64,000 nt of DNA, from positions 1-64,000 of the forward strand of contig NZ_FNNJ01000011.1 of the NCBI RefSeq assembly GCF_900106565.1, read 5' to 3'. The notes beneath the pieces are model-generated. The model saw only the letters and a list, made by a program, of their open reading frames with translations, had not been told where the DNA came from and ran no database searches. How positions within the stretch are numbered: position 1 is the first letter of the stretch; each line of letters begins with the position of its first letter. A program made the translations under genes and the position numbers. Positions 1 to 8,943 of the stretch are shown piece after piece. The stretch is from Lutibacter oricola. Its GTDB lineage: Bacteria; Bacteroidota; Bacteroidia; Flavobacteriales; Flavobacteriaceae.

Positions 1-33
1 TATAAACAAAACATTCAATAAAAAAACAAAACA

Positions 34-804
34 ATGAGTATTTTAAATAAATTTAGTCTAGAAGGTAAAGTTGCAATTGTAACAGGTTGCAAACGAGGAA
101 TAGGAATGGCAATGGCAGTAGGTTTAGCTGAAGCCGGAGCAAATATTATAGGAGTATCAGCTTCATTAGAAAAAGAAGGAAGTGCAGTTTCAAAAGCAGT
201 TGAAGCAGTAGGAAAAGAGTTTACAGCTTACCAATGTGATTTTTCAGATAGAAAAGCATTGTACGCATTTATTGCAGAAGTAAAAGCCAATCACCCTCAA
301 ATTGATATTTTGGTAAACAATGCAGGTACTATTTTAAGAACACCAGCAGCAGAACACCCAGACGAAATGTGGGATAAAGTAATTGAGGTTAATCAAAACG
401 CTCAGTTTATCTTAACAAGAGAGTTTGGTAGAGATATGATTGCTCGAGGTTCAGGAAAAGTAATTTTTACAGCATCATTATTAACATTCCAAGGAGGAAT
501 TACAGTGCCAGGTTACGCAGCAAGTAAAGGAGCAATTGGTCAAATGACGATGGCTTTTGCTAATGAATGGGCAGGAAAAGGAGTAAATGTAAACGCAATT
601 GCACCAGGATATATTTCAACAGATAACACAGAAGCATTAAGAAATGATCCAGTACGTTCAGAATCTATTTTATCACGTATTCCAGCAGGACGTTGGGGGG
701 ATGCAGTAGATTTTGCAGGTCCAACTGTATTTTTAGCATCAGAAGCAGCAGCATATATGCACGGAGCAGTAGTTCTTGTTGATGGTGGATGGATGGGTAG
801 ATAA
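34..804 (+). CDS. kduD: KduD-like short-chain dehydrogenase (2-keto-3-deoxy sugar acid dehydrogenase)
   Basis: This is a 256-residue classical short-chain dehydrogenase without a signal peptide, so it is cytoplasmic. The NAD-binding TGCKRGIG motif lies near residue 18, NNAG follows, and the catalytic set is Ser148 with Tyr161-x3-Lys165. Length and sequence resemble KduD, which oxidises or reduces 2-keto-3-deoxy-gluconate at C5. In agar catabolism a related enzyme acts on 2-keto-3-deoxy-L-galactonate made from 3,6-anhydro-L-galactose, and that role would suit this locus; it is an inference. The start is the only ATG in good context, and the MaoC gene follows after 25 bases. The exact substrate cannot be read from sequence, so the symbol is tentative. 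Confidence 0.8.
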   Translation: MSILNKFSLEGKVAIVTGCKRGIGMAMAVGLAEAGANIIGVSASLEKEGSAVSKAVEAVGKEFTAYQCDFSDRKALYAFIAEVKANHPQIDILVNNAGTILRTPAAEHPDEMWDKVIEVNQNAQFILTREFGRDMIARGSGKVIFTASLLTFQGGITVPGYAASKGAIGQMTMAFANEWAGKGVNVNAIAPGYISTDNTEALRNDPVRSESILSRIPAGRWGDAVDFAGPTVFLASEAAAYMHGAVVLVDGGWMGR

Positions 805-829
805 TTGATTAACTTTAAAAAATCATAAA

Positions 830-1276
830 ATGCATATAGTATCAAGATTTTACGAAGACTACGAGTTAGGTAGTAAAAGAGAAACCTTAGGAAGAACAAT
901 AACTGAAACAGATTTTGTTGTTCACGCCGGTCATACGGGAGATTATTTCCCTCATCATATGGATGCAGAGTGGTGTGCGACACAACCATTTAAACAAAGA
1001 ATTGCTCACGGAACTTTAACTTTTGCTGTTGGAATTGGAATGACAGCAACAGAAATTAATCCAGAAGCTTTTTCTAAAGGCTATGATCGTTTACGTTTTG
1101 TAAAACCTGTTTATATTAATGACACTATTAGGGTTGTTATTACTATAAGTGAGAAAAAGGAATCTAAACGTCCTGAATTAGGTCATATAAATGAGCACGT
1201 TGAAATTTTTAATCAACGAGATGAACTAGTTTTAGTTTGTGATCATATTTTATTGGCTAAGAAAAAGAGTATATAA
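830..1276 (+). CDS. MaoC-like hot-dog-fold dehydratase/hydratase
   Basis: This 148-residue cytoplasmic protein carries the (R)-hydratase signature around residues 34-45 ([13 protein letters not shown]), with Asp38 and His43 at the positions of the hydratase-2 catalytic pair. MaoC-family proteins hydrate or dehydrate enoyl thioesters, but many in sugar loci have no assigned substrate. It sits 25 bases after the KduD-like gene and 21 bases before the GH29 gene, so all three are probably one transcript. A role in sugar-acid breakdown is inferred only from that position; a fatty-acid-like role cannot be excluded. Confidence 0.75.
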   Translation: MHIVSRFYEDYELGSKRETLGRTITETDFVVHAGHTGDYFPHHMDAEWCATQPFKQRIAHGTLTFAVGIGMTATEINPEAFSKGYDRLRFVKPVYINDTIRVVITISEKKESKRPELGHINEHVEIFNQRDELVLVCDHILLAKKKSI

Positions 1277-1297
1277 TAATCAATCAAATTATAAATT

Positions 1298-2863
1298 ATG
1301 AAAAATTATTTAGTAGGAATTCTAACTGTTTTATTGTTGATTTCTTGTAATTCAAAAGACAAAAAAGCTGAAGAGCAAGTAAGACAAGAACCAAAATATA
1401 CAGCAGATTGGGAATCTTTAAAACAACATAAAACACCAGAGTGGTTTTTAGATGCTAAGTTTGGTATTTATGCGCATTGGGGGCCATATTCTGTTCCTGC
1501 ATATGAAACGGAGTGGTATGCACACTGGATGTATGTAGATGCTAACAATCCTGAAGCTAGAAAAGGTGAAGCACATAAAATTAACAAGCATCATATTGAA
1601 ACTTATGGGCCTTTAAATGAATTTGGGTATAAAGATTTTATTCCAATGTTTAAGGCTGAAAAATTTGATGCAGCTGAATGGGCAGATTTGTTTGAAAAAG
1701 CAGGAGCTAAATTTGCAGGTCCAGTATCTGAACATGCAGATGGTTTTGCTATGTGGGATAGTGAATTAACAGAATGGGATTCAAAAGATATGGGGCCTAA
1801 ACGTGATATTATGGGCGAATTATCTAAAGAAATTCGTAAACGTGATATGAAATTTATCGCAACTTACCACCGTCATTGGTTATTTGGATGGTACCCAACT
1901 TGGGATGAAAATACAGATGCATCTGATCCAAAATATGCTGGTTTATATGGTCCTAAATTAAAAAAAGGAGATAATAAAATGCCTAGAAGCAAACACGAAA
2001 TTGATGAAGGTGTTCAAAGCTATTACCCTGTTGCTGATAAAGAATTTAACGATGATTGGTTAAATAGATTAAAAGAAATTATCAATAAATACGATCCAGA
2101 TTTAGTATGGTTTGATAATAAAATGGATATTGTTAGCGAAGAGCATAGAAAAGAGTTTTTAGAGTATTACTATAATAAAGCAGATAATAACAATAAAGGA
2201 GTTGTTTCAACATATAAATTCTACGATTTTGCAAAAGGTTCTGCTGTGTACGATTTAGAACGTGCAAGAATGAGCGAGAAAAAAGATTTTCCTTGGTTAA
2301 CAGATGATTCTATAGATTGGAATGCTTGGTGTAACATTAGCAACCCTAATTATAAATCTACAAATCGTTTAATAGACTTTTTAGTAGATGTTGTAAGTAA
2401 AAACGGTGCTGTTTTATTAAACATTACTCCAAGAGCAGATGGAACTATTCCTGAGCCAGTAAAAGAACGTTTATTAGAAATGGGACAATGGTTAAAAGTA
2501 AATGGTGAAGCTATTTACGGTACACGAACTTTCGAGGTTTATGGAGAAGGTGATGCTAAAGTTGTTGAAGGGCATTTAAGTGAAAACAAAAATGCAGATA
2601 ATACGGCAAAAGATATTCGTTTTACAACTAAAGGAGATATTTTATACGCAACTGTATTAGATTGGCCAAAAGGAGATGAGTTTACAATTCGTTCCTTAAA
2701 AGGAGGAAATGGATTGTATAAACATCAAATCGAATCAATTAAAATGTTGGGTACAGAAGGTAATTTAGAATTTAAATCTACAGATAAAGGATTAACAATA
2801 AAATTACCAAAAACAAAAGTTGGTAACCACGCTTTTTCTTTTAAAATTACTCCTAAAAAATAG
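1298..2863 (+). CDS. GH29 alpha-L-fucosidase/alpha-L-galactosidase, lipoprotein
   Basis: The 521-residue protein starts with a lipoprotein signal ending in LISC, so it should be membrane-anchored on the outside. GH29 hallmarks are EWFLDAKFGIYAHWGPYSVPAYETEWY near residue 45, HADGFAMWDS near 147 and LVWFDN, where Asp273 is the expected nucleophile. The C-terminal 120 residues look like the usual beta-sandwich. GH29 enzymes remove alpha-L-fucose, and in a porphyran locus of Bacteroides plebeius a GH29 acts on alpha-L-galactose, which would fit the galactan theme here. It is the last gene before a strong terminator. Fucosidase against galactosidase cannot be decided by eye. Confidence 0.9.
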   Translation: MKNYLVGILTVLLLISCNSKDKKAEEQVRQEPKYTADWESLKQHKTPEWFLDAKFGIYAHWGPYSVPAYETEWYAHWMYVDANNPEARKGEAHKINKHHIETYGPLNEFGYKDFIPMFKAEKFDAAEWADLFEKAGAKFAGPVSEHADGFAMWDSELTEWDSKDMGPKRDIMGELSKEIRKRDMKFIATYHRHWLFGWYPTWDENTDASDPKYAGLYGPKLKKGDNKMPRSKHEIDEGVQSYYPVADKEFNDDWLNRLKEIINKYDPDLVWFDNKMDIVSEEHRKEFLEYYYNKADNNNKGVVSTYKFYDFAKGSAVYDLERARMSEKKDFPWLTDDSIDWNAWCNISNPNYKSTNRLIDFLVDVVSKNGAVLLNITPRADGTIPEPVKERLLEMGQWLKVNGEAIYGTRTFEVYGEGDAKVVEGHLSENKNADNTAKDIRFTTKGDILYATVLDWPKGDEFTIRSLKGGNGLYKHQIESIKMLGTEGNLEFKSTDKGLTIKLPKTKVGNHAFSFKITPKK

Positions 2864-2887
2864 ACCTTAGTATTAATATTAAATAAG

Positions 2888-2920
2888 TCCTCTATCATTA
2901 ATTTGATAGAGGATTTTTTT
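2888..2920 (+). terminator. Rho-independent terminator after the GH29 gene
   Basis: A 10-bp perfect stem (TCCTCTATCA at 2888-2897 and TGATAGAGGA at 2904-2913) with a six-base TTAATT loop is followed at once by seven T. It lies 24 bases after the GH29 stop. This ends the first operon and separates it from the GH2 gene at 3134. Confidence 0.92.
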
Positions 2921-3133
2921 GTTATAGTTAATTTAGAATGCAACATAACATATGTTATTTTCTAGATCTAGAGTCTATTTTAATTCTGTAAAACAGGGTT
3001 TAATGAACATTTTGATTTAAAAGATAGAACAAATGTTTTTTTAAAGCAATTAGCAATCTCAATTTTTTAATGTGGTAGTTTATTAAATTATATTTACGTT
3101 GCAAAAAAAATGTAATACCAAAAGTCATTAAAA

Positions 3134-5617
3134 ATGGATAAACTCAAATTGTATTTCAAATCATTTTTCTTAATTCTAATTATAACTTTTATTTCTTGTA
3201 ATAAAGAAGATATAAGTTCTGTAGAAGATCAAAATTTTAATAAAGATTGGTTGTTTCAAAAAGAAGCACCAGACCAAGCAAAATCTATTACTTTTGATGA
3301 TACCAATTGGAGAAAACTTAATTTACCACACGATTGGGCAATTGAAGGTCCGTTTAGTAATAAATACAATGCTAGAACTGGAGGTTTACCTGTTCACGGA
3401 ATTGCATGGTACAGAAAACATTTTACGGTAGATAATAAATTTAGCCAAAAACAAATTTCTATTGAATTTGATGGGGCAATGAACAATGCTAAAGTATGGC
3501 TAAATGGTGAATATGTAGGCGAAAGGCCATATGGTTATATTGGTTTTGAATTAGATTTAACAAAACACATTAAATTTGGAGAAGATAATGTAATTGCTGT
3601 TCAATTATCTCCTGAAGATTTGGCAGCGCGTTGGTATTCGGGTGCTGGTATTTATAGAAATGTTCGTTTAAAAATGAACAATTCAGTACATATTCCGCAG
3701 TATGGAACATACATTACTACTCCTAAAGTAACTTCAAAATCTGCTGAAGTTACTATTGAAACAAAAATTAAAAATGCAGGAAGCTCGGTTTCAAAAGCAG
3801 AATTGCAAACAAGTGTTTTAAATGCTGAAGGAATTGTAGTTGTTGAAACAACTTCAGAAATTACAGTTAATTCAACTTCAGAAGAAAAAATAAACGTTGC
3901 TTTAAATGTTGAAAATCCAAATTTATGGGATGTTAAAAATCCTGTTTTATATACTGCAATTAGTAAAGTTGTTGTAAACAATAAAGTTGTAGATGAATAC
4001 AAAACTAAATTTGGAATTAGAACTATAGAGTTTGATAAAGACAAAGGATTTTTATTAAATGGGAATGCTGTTGAATTGAATGGTGTTTGTATGCACCACG
4101 ATCAAGGGCCTTTAGGAACAGCCATTAACTTTAGAGCAAAACAACGTCAAATGCAAATTATGCAAAGTATGGGTGTTAATGCTTTACGTACAAGTCACAA
4201 TCCACCTTCACCAGAAATTTTACAAGCCTGTGATGAATTAGGTATTGTTGTAATTGTTGAAGCTTTTGACGAGTGGAAAATGGGGAAAGTTAAAAACGGT
4301 TACAATAAGTTTTTTGACAAATGGCACGAACGTGATTTACGTGATATGATTAAACGTGATCGTAACCATCCATCGGTTATTATGTGGAGTATTGGAAATG
4401 AAATTTTAGAGCAAAGCAGAAAAGACGGTTGGAAAGTAGCTAAAATGCTAAACGATATTTGTCACGATGAGGATAATACGCGTCCTACAACTGTTGGATT
4501 TAACTACTATCCAGCTCCGTTTAAAAATAAATTAGCCTACGAAGTTGATATTGTTGGTATGAACTATTGGCCAGAAAATTACAATGAAATTTTAGAGGCA
4601 AATCCTGATATGATTTTGTATGGATCTGAAACTGCATCATTAACAAGTAGTAGAGGTGTTTATCATTTACCAATTGAATATACAGAAAGACATTCAACAA
4701 ATCACGTTTCTAGTTACGATGTTATTGTTGGTCCGCCTTGGGCATATCCTCCAGATGTAGAGTTTGATGCTCAAGAAAAATGCCCAAAATCATTAGGTGA
4801 GTTTATGTGGACAGGTTTCGATTATATTGGAGAACCAACACCTTATGGAGGTAGAGACAATTCAACACACGGTTATTGGAACGACGATTGGCCATCACGT
4901 TCATCGTATTTTGCGCCAGTAGATTTATGTGGTTTTCCAAAAGATAGATATTACTTGTACCAAAGTCAATGGACTACGGAGCCAATGGTTCACGTATTAC
5001 CACATTGGAATTGGGAAGGTAAAGAAGGAGAAACAATTCCGGTTTACTCTTACACAAATTGTGAAGAAGTTGAATTATTTGTGAACGGAAAATCATTTGG
5101 TAAGAAAGTAAAAGGTAAAGATTTTACAATGATTCCAGCAGAATACCACGATTATGAAAAAGGAATGTACAAATCTAAATACCGTTTATCTTGGAATGTA
5201 CCTTACCGACCTAGAAGTATTAAAGTTGTTGCTTATAATAATGGCAAAGAAATTGTAACTAAAGAGATAAAAACAGCAGGAAAACCAGCTAAAATTTCGT
5301 TAGTAGCAGATAGAACAGAAATTGACGCTGACGGAAATGACTTATCGTTTATTACAGTTAAAATTGAGGATAAAGATGGAAATATGTGTCCATTAGCAGA
5401 TAATCTAGTGAATTTTGATATTCAAGGAGCTGGAACTTTGGCAGCTGTTGGAAGTGGAGATCAAACTTCTTTAGAAGGGTTTCAAGTTCCAAAAAGAAAG
5501 GTGTTTAATGGTATGTGTTTACTGGTTGTAAAATCAACTGAAAGTGCAGGTTCAATTTCAATAAAAGCAACTTCAGAAGGATTACAAGATTCAAAAGTTT
5601 CAATTCAGACAAAATAA
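3134..5617 (+). CDS. GH2 beta-galactosidase-type enzyme with DUF4982, lipoprotein
   Basis: This 827-residue protein has a lipoprotein signal (TFISC). The order is GH2 jelly roll (about 35-190), immunoglobulin-like domain (about 195-295), TIM barrel (about 300-570), DUF4982 (about 615-680) and a C-terminal immunoglobulin-like domain (about 715-825). The acid/base is Glu423 in MWSIGNE and the nucleophile is Glu499 in LYGSE. The TSHNPPSPE barrel motif is intact. GH2 enzymes with DUF4982 are common in galactan loci and usually release beta-galactose. It opens the operon after the terminator and is followed with only two bases between by the DUF1080 gene. Confidence 0.88.
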   Translation: MDKLKLYFKSFFLILIITFISCNKEDISSVEDQNFNKDWLFQKEAPDQAKSITFDDTNWRKLNLPHDWAIEGPFSNKYNARTGGLPVHGIAWYRKHFTVDNKFSQKQISIEFDGAMNNAKVWLNGEYVGERPYGYIGFELDLTKHIKFGEDNVIAVQLSPEDLAARWYSGAGIYRNVRLKMNNSVHIPQYGTYITTPKVTSKSAEVTIETKIKNAGSSVSKAELQTSVLNAEGIVVVETTSEITVNSTSEEKINVALNVENPNLWDVKNPVLYTAISKVVVNNKVVDEYKTKFGIRTIEFDKDKGFLLNGNAVELNGVCMHHDQGPLGTAINFRAKQRQMQIMQSMGVNALRTSHNPPSPEILQACDELGIVVIVEAFDEWKMGKVKNGYNKFFDKWHERDLRDMIKRDRNHPSVIMWSIGNEILEQSRKDGWKVAKMLNDICHDEDNTRPTTVGFNYYPAPFKNKLAYEVDIVGMNYWPENYNEILEANPDMILYGSETASLTSSRGVYHLPIEYTERHSTNHVSSYDVIVGPPWAYPPDVEFDAQEKCPKSLGEFMWTGFDYIGEPTPYGGRDNSTHGYWNDDWPSRSSYFAPVDLCGFPKDRYYLYQSQWTTEPMVHVLPHWNWEGKEGETIPVYSYTNCEEVELFVNGKSFGKKVKGKDFTMIPAEYHDYEKGMYKSKYRLSWNVPYRPRSIKVVAYNNGKEIVTKEIKTAGKPAKISLVADRTEIDADGNDLSFITVKIEDKDGNMCPLADNLVNFDIQGAGTLAAVGSGDQTSLEGFQVPKRKVFNGMCLLVVKSTESAGSISIKATSEGLQDSKVSIQTK

Positions 5618-5619
5618 AA

Positions 5620-7041
5620 ATGAGATTAACTCGATTAAAATTATTTGTTACAACAATTTTAACTTTTGCAATTGTTTTTAATTCGATTGCTCAAAAAAGT
5701 AAACGTGTTTATTTAAAAGATAGATTACACGATGTAACTAGAGAAAAACCAGTTAGGGTAATTCCAGGAAAAGGTACAAGAACAGCACCTCCTTCTGATG
5801 CAATTATTCTTTTTGATGGAAGCAATTTAGATGCTTGGAAACCAGGAAACTTTAAAATTGTGGATAGTTCGCATATGGTTGCTGGTAAAGGTGGACTTAC
5901 TTCAAAGCAAAAATTTGGTGACATGCAAATGCATATTGAATGGAGAGTGAATGATACTTTAAAAGTAAAGGGTCAAAAAGGTTGTAATAGTGGAATTTAC
6001 ATAATGGGTAAGTTTGAAGTTCAGATTTTGGAGAGCTTTGTAAATGAAACTTATGCAGATGGACAAGCTGGTGCTATTTATGGCCAGTTTCCACCTTTGG
6101 TAAATGCATCAACTCCACAAGGTAATTGGAATAGCTATGATATAATTTTTAAAGCGCCTGTATATGAAAATGGTAAAATGAAAGAAAAAGCTAGCATAAC
6201 AGTTTTGCATAATGGTGTTTTAATTCAAAATAATCAAGTGTATGAAGGCCCAACATTGTATAGAAAGGTAACTTCTTATCCTGATAATTTGGCTGCTAAA
6301 GGACCAATTTATTTGCAGTATCATAACGATCCTATTGAATATAGAAACATTTGGGTAAGAGAAGTAACTGAACAAAAACAAGCGAATAAAGTTGATTGGA
6401 AAAATCCTTTCCCAAAAGATGGTTTAGGTAGCGTTTATACTACTTCGGAGGAAGAGAATGAATTAGGGAATAAACATTTTGAAGTAAAAGAAAACAGGAT
6501 TGAAGTACTTAAAAAGTGGAAAGGTAAAAAAGCGCCATTTGCAATAATTACAACTAATAAAGAGTTCAGCAATTTTAATTTAGAACTAGAATATAAATGG
6601 GGTGAGCGCAAATTTGAACCTAGAGCTGAAGCCAAACGTGATGCGGGAATTTTATTTCACGTTCAAGGTAAAAAAGAGGTTTGGCCAACTAGTTTAGAAT
6701 GTCAAATTCAAGAAGATGATACAGCAGATTTATGGGTAATAAAAGGCCCAAAAGTTACAGTTGTTGGAAAAGATGGAAATGAAAAAGTTTTAGATTCAAA
6801 AGTAAAAAGATTTCAGCGCAATATTAAATACAATAATTATGAAATTGAAGGTTGGAATGCTGTTAGAATTGAAGTTAGAGGATCGAAATCAGCTAAGTAT
6901 TATGTAAATGGTCATTTGGTTAATGAAATTAAAAATTTCTTTGATGAAACTGGAAAGCCATTAACTAAAGGAAATATATGTTTACAAGCTGAAGGAGCAG
7001 AGTTAACCTATAGAAACGTTAGAATTCAAGAATTAAAATAA
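5620..7041 (+). CDS. Tandem DUF1080 (3-keto-disaccharide hydrolase-like) secreted protein
   Basis: A 473-residue protein with a signal peptide ending near IAQ (residue 25). Two DUF1080 concanavalin-like domains follow one another. The first is about residues 60-248 (IILFDGSNLDAWKP, CNSGIYIMGKFEVQILES). The second is about 268-472 (SNFNLELEYKWGE, DAGILFHVQG, LECQIQEDD). Pfam names the family 3-keto-disaccharide hydrolase; other members may only bind sugar. No dehydrogenase that makes 3-keto sugars is encoded beside it, so its role here is open. It begins two bases after the GH2 stop and ends 15 bases before the sulfatase, which argues for one transcript. Confidence 0.82.
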   Translation: MRLTRLKLFVTTILTFAIVFNSIAQKSKRVYLKDRLHDVTREKPVRVIPGKGTRTAPPSDAIILFDGSNLDAWKPGNFKIVDSSHMVAGKGGLTSKQKFGDMQMHIEWRVNDTLKVKGQKGCNSGIYIMGKFEVQILESFVNETYADGQAGAIYGQFPPLVNASTPQGNWNSYDIIFKAPVYENGKMKEKASITVLHNGVLIQNNQVYEGPTLYRKVTSYPDNLAAKGPIYLQYHNDPIEYRNIWVREVTEQKQANKVDWKNPFPKDGLGSVYTTSEEENELGNKHFEVKENRIEVLKKWKGKKAPFAIITTNKEFSNFNLELEYKWGERKFEPRAEAKRDAGILFHVQGKKEVWPTSLECQIQEDDTADLWVIKGPKVTVVGKDGNEKVLDSKVKRFQRNIKYNNYEIEGWNAVRIEVRGSKSAKYYVNGHLVNEIKNFFDETGKPLTKGNICLQAEGAELTYRNVRIQELK

Positions 7042-7056
7042 ATTATAAAATAAAAA

Positions 7057-8709
7057 ATGAAAAAAACTTTATTAATAGTAGCACTTTTAATCACTAGCTT
7101 TTTAAAGTTAAGTGCTCAAGAACGTCCAAATATTGTATTCATTTTAACCGATGATCAATCGTATGGAATGATGGGTTGTACAGGAAATGAAATTGTACAA
7201 ACGCCAAACATAGATAAAATGGCTGGTGAAGGTGTGTTATTTACCAATGCACATATTACAAGTGCTATTTGTACACCAAGTAGAATCTCAATTTTGTTAA
7301 GTCAATACGAACGTAAACACGGTGTAAACTTTAATTCAGGAACAAGTGTTTCTGATGAAGCTTGGGAGCAATCTTACCCAATGGTAATGCGTAAAGCTGG
7401 TTATTTTACGGGTTGGATTGGTAAAAATCACGCTCCAATTGGAGAAGGTGGATATACAAGTGGGCTAATGGACAATAGTTTTGATTATTGGTATGCAGGT
7501 CACGGACATTTAAGTTTTTACCCAAAAGATCGTCACAAAATATTTAATGATGCAATTGCATTTACGCAACCAGAATTATTAAATGAAGCTGTTGATGATT
7601 TTATTGACCCGAACGAGCGTAATTTAAAAGGAGCTATTAAGTTTTTAGATGAAAGACCAGCAAACAAACCTTTTATGTTGTCGATTAATTTCAATTTGCC
7701 ACATAGTGCAAGTACAGGTACTATGAAAATGAAAAAAGATGATGATGAAATTTACAAAACATTGTATCGTGATTTAAAAATTCCATTACCAGAAAATTAT
7801 GTAGCTAAAAAGGATATTAAAACACCAAAATTACCAGCTTCAATTCATAAAGTTGAAGACAGACAAACTGGTTATAATTATTCTGATACTCCTGAAGGAA
7901 CTATTGAACGTTACACACGTCAGTTACAAGCTATGACAGGTATTGATCGTTTGGTTGGAAATTTAAGAGCGAAGCTAAAAGATTTAAAATTAGATAAAAA
8001 TACTGTGATTATTTTTACTTCAGATCACGGTTTATTTATGGGTGAACAAGGTTTAGGTGGAAAATCTTTGTGTTACGAAAAAACAACACACGTACCTATG
8101 ATTGTTTTAGATCCACGATTAAAGAAAAAACAAAGAGGTTTTAAAAGTAATGCTTTAGTGCAAAGTATTGATGTAGCTGCAACAATGGTTGCAATGGCAG
8201 GAATTGAAAAACCTGCTTCTTTTCAAGGGAAAGATATTTCAAACTTAATTAAAGGGGAAAAAGAAGAAGTAAGAGAGTATGTTTATACTGAAAACTTATG
8301 GTCTACACATTTTGGAAATCCACGTTGTGAATCTGTTCAAGATAAAGAATGGAAATACATTAGATATTATAAAAACAACAATTTTTCAGCAACTAAAGAA
8401 ATTGAAACTGCTAAAATGATGGGAATACCTGTAAGTAAAATGTTGTATGCTGTTCACGATCCTGCAATTGCTGTGTATAGAAGTTATATAGATGCTCCAG
8501 TTGAAGGTGAAAAACCAGTTTATGAAGAGTTATATAATTTGAAAAATGATCCTGCTGAATTACATAATTTAGCTTCTAAAGAAGAGCATAAAACTATTTT
8601 AGAAAACTTACGTAAAGTTTGGAAAACTGAAATTGTTGCAGCAAGAGGAGTTGGAAAACCAAAAGTATTAAGATATACAAATGATAGTCATCCTAAAGGA
8701 GGACATTAA
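7057..8709 (+). CDS. S1 family sulfatase (CTPSR)
   Basis: A 550-residue secreted sulfatase with a signal peptide ending in LSAQ. The metal-binding segment NIVFILTDDQ is near residue 25. Cys72 in CTPSR is the residue expected to become formylglycine. Later landmarks are GWIGKNH near residue 127 and FTSDHG near residue 329. It should hydrolyse a sulfate ester on the algal galactan in the periplasm or outside the cell. Many relatives keep WHL where this protein has NHA after the GK, so subfamily placement needs a search. It closes the first part of the operon, and a repeat-bearing gap follows. Confidence 0.92.
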   Translation: MKKTLLIVALLITSFLKLSAQERPNIVFILTDDQSYGMMGCTGNEIVQTPNIDKMAGEGVLFTNAHITSAICTPSRISILLSQYERKHGVNFNSGTSVSDEAWEQSYPMVMRKAGYFTGWIGKNHAPIGEGGYTSGLMDNSFDYWYAGHGHLSFYPKDRHKIFNDAIAFTQPELLNEAVDDFIDPNERNLKGAIKFLDERPANKPFMLSINFNLPHSASTGTMKMKKDDDEIYKTLYRDLKIPLPENYVAKKDIKTPKLPASIHKVEDRQTGYNYSDTPEGTIERYTRQLQAMTGIDRLVGNLRAKLKDLKLDKNTVIIFTSDHGLFMGEQGLGGKSLCYEKTTHVPMIVLDPRLKKKQRGFKSNALVQSIDVAATMVAMAGIEKPASFQGKDISNLIKGEKEEVREYVYTENLWSTHFGNPRCESVQDKEWKYIRYYKNNNFSATKEIETAKMMGIPVSKMLYAVHDPAIAVYRSYIDAPVEGEKPVYEELYNLKNDPAELHNLASKEEHKTILENLRKVWKTEIVAARGVGKPKVLRYTNDSHPKGGH

Positions 8710-8717
8710 TATAAAAT

Positions 8718-8911
8718 GTCATTGCGAATGTAGCACAGCAGAATGTGGCAATCTCACGAAAAATTGATAAATAGAGATTCTTCATTTCCTTTCATTCAAT
8801 TATTAAATCCGTCATTCTGAACTTGTTTCAGAATCTCATTCTAATGGTTACTAGTATGATGAGAACCAGCATTTCGACTCCGCTTAATGACCGGTTGCTG
8901 AGCGGAGTCGA
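8718..8911. repeat. Intergenic imperfect palindromic repeat cluster
   Basis: The 234-base gap between two sulfatase genes holds several elements. GTCATTGCGA at 8718 pairs loosely with GCAATCTCAC at 8748. GTCATTCTGAACTTGTTTCA starts at 8811 and continues into GAATCTCA. A hairpin has the arms TCGACTCCGCT (8874-8884) and AGCGGAGTCGA (8901-8911). A related copy is found at 18705-18772. Such short GTCATTCTGAA elements are widespread in flavobacterial intergenic DNA and look like non-coding palindromic repeats. An ORF across this stretch overlaps the next gene and has no support. Confidence 0.75.
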
Positions 8912-8943
8912 CGCACTTATTGAAGTAAATAAATTTTATACCA

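Noticed and set aside
540-989. A 149-codon minus-strand reading frame
   Set aside because: It lies opposite the strongly supported dehydrogenase and MaoC genes and shows no domain pattern.
2941-3133. Possible promoter TATATTTA near 3088
   Set aside because: The last base does not match TAnnTTTG and no -33 element is visible, although a promoter is expected in this gap.
3652-4044. A 130-codon minus-strand reading frame
   Set aside because: It is antisense to the GH2 gene and has a low-complexity Ser/Thr/Phe composition typical of shadow frames in AT-rich DNA.
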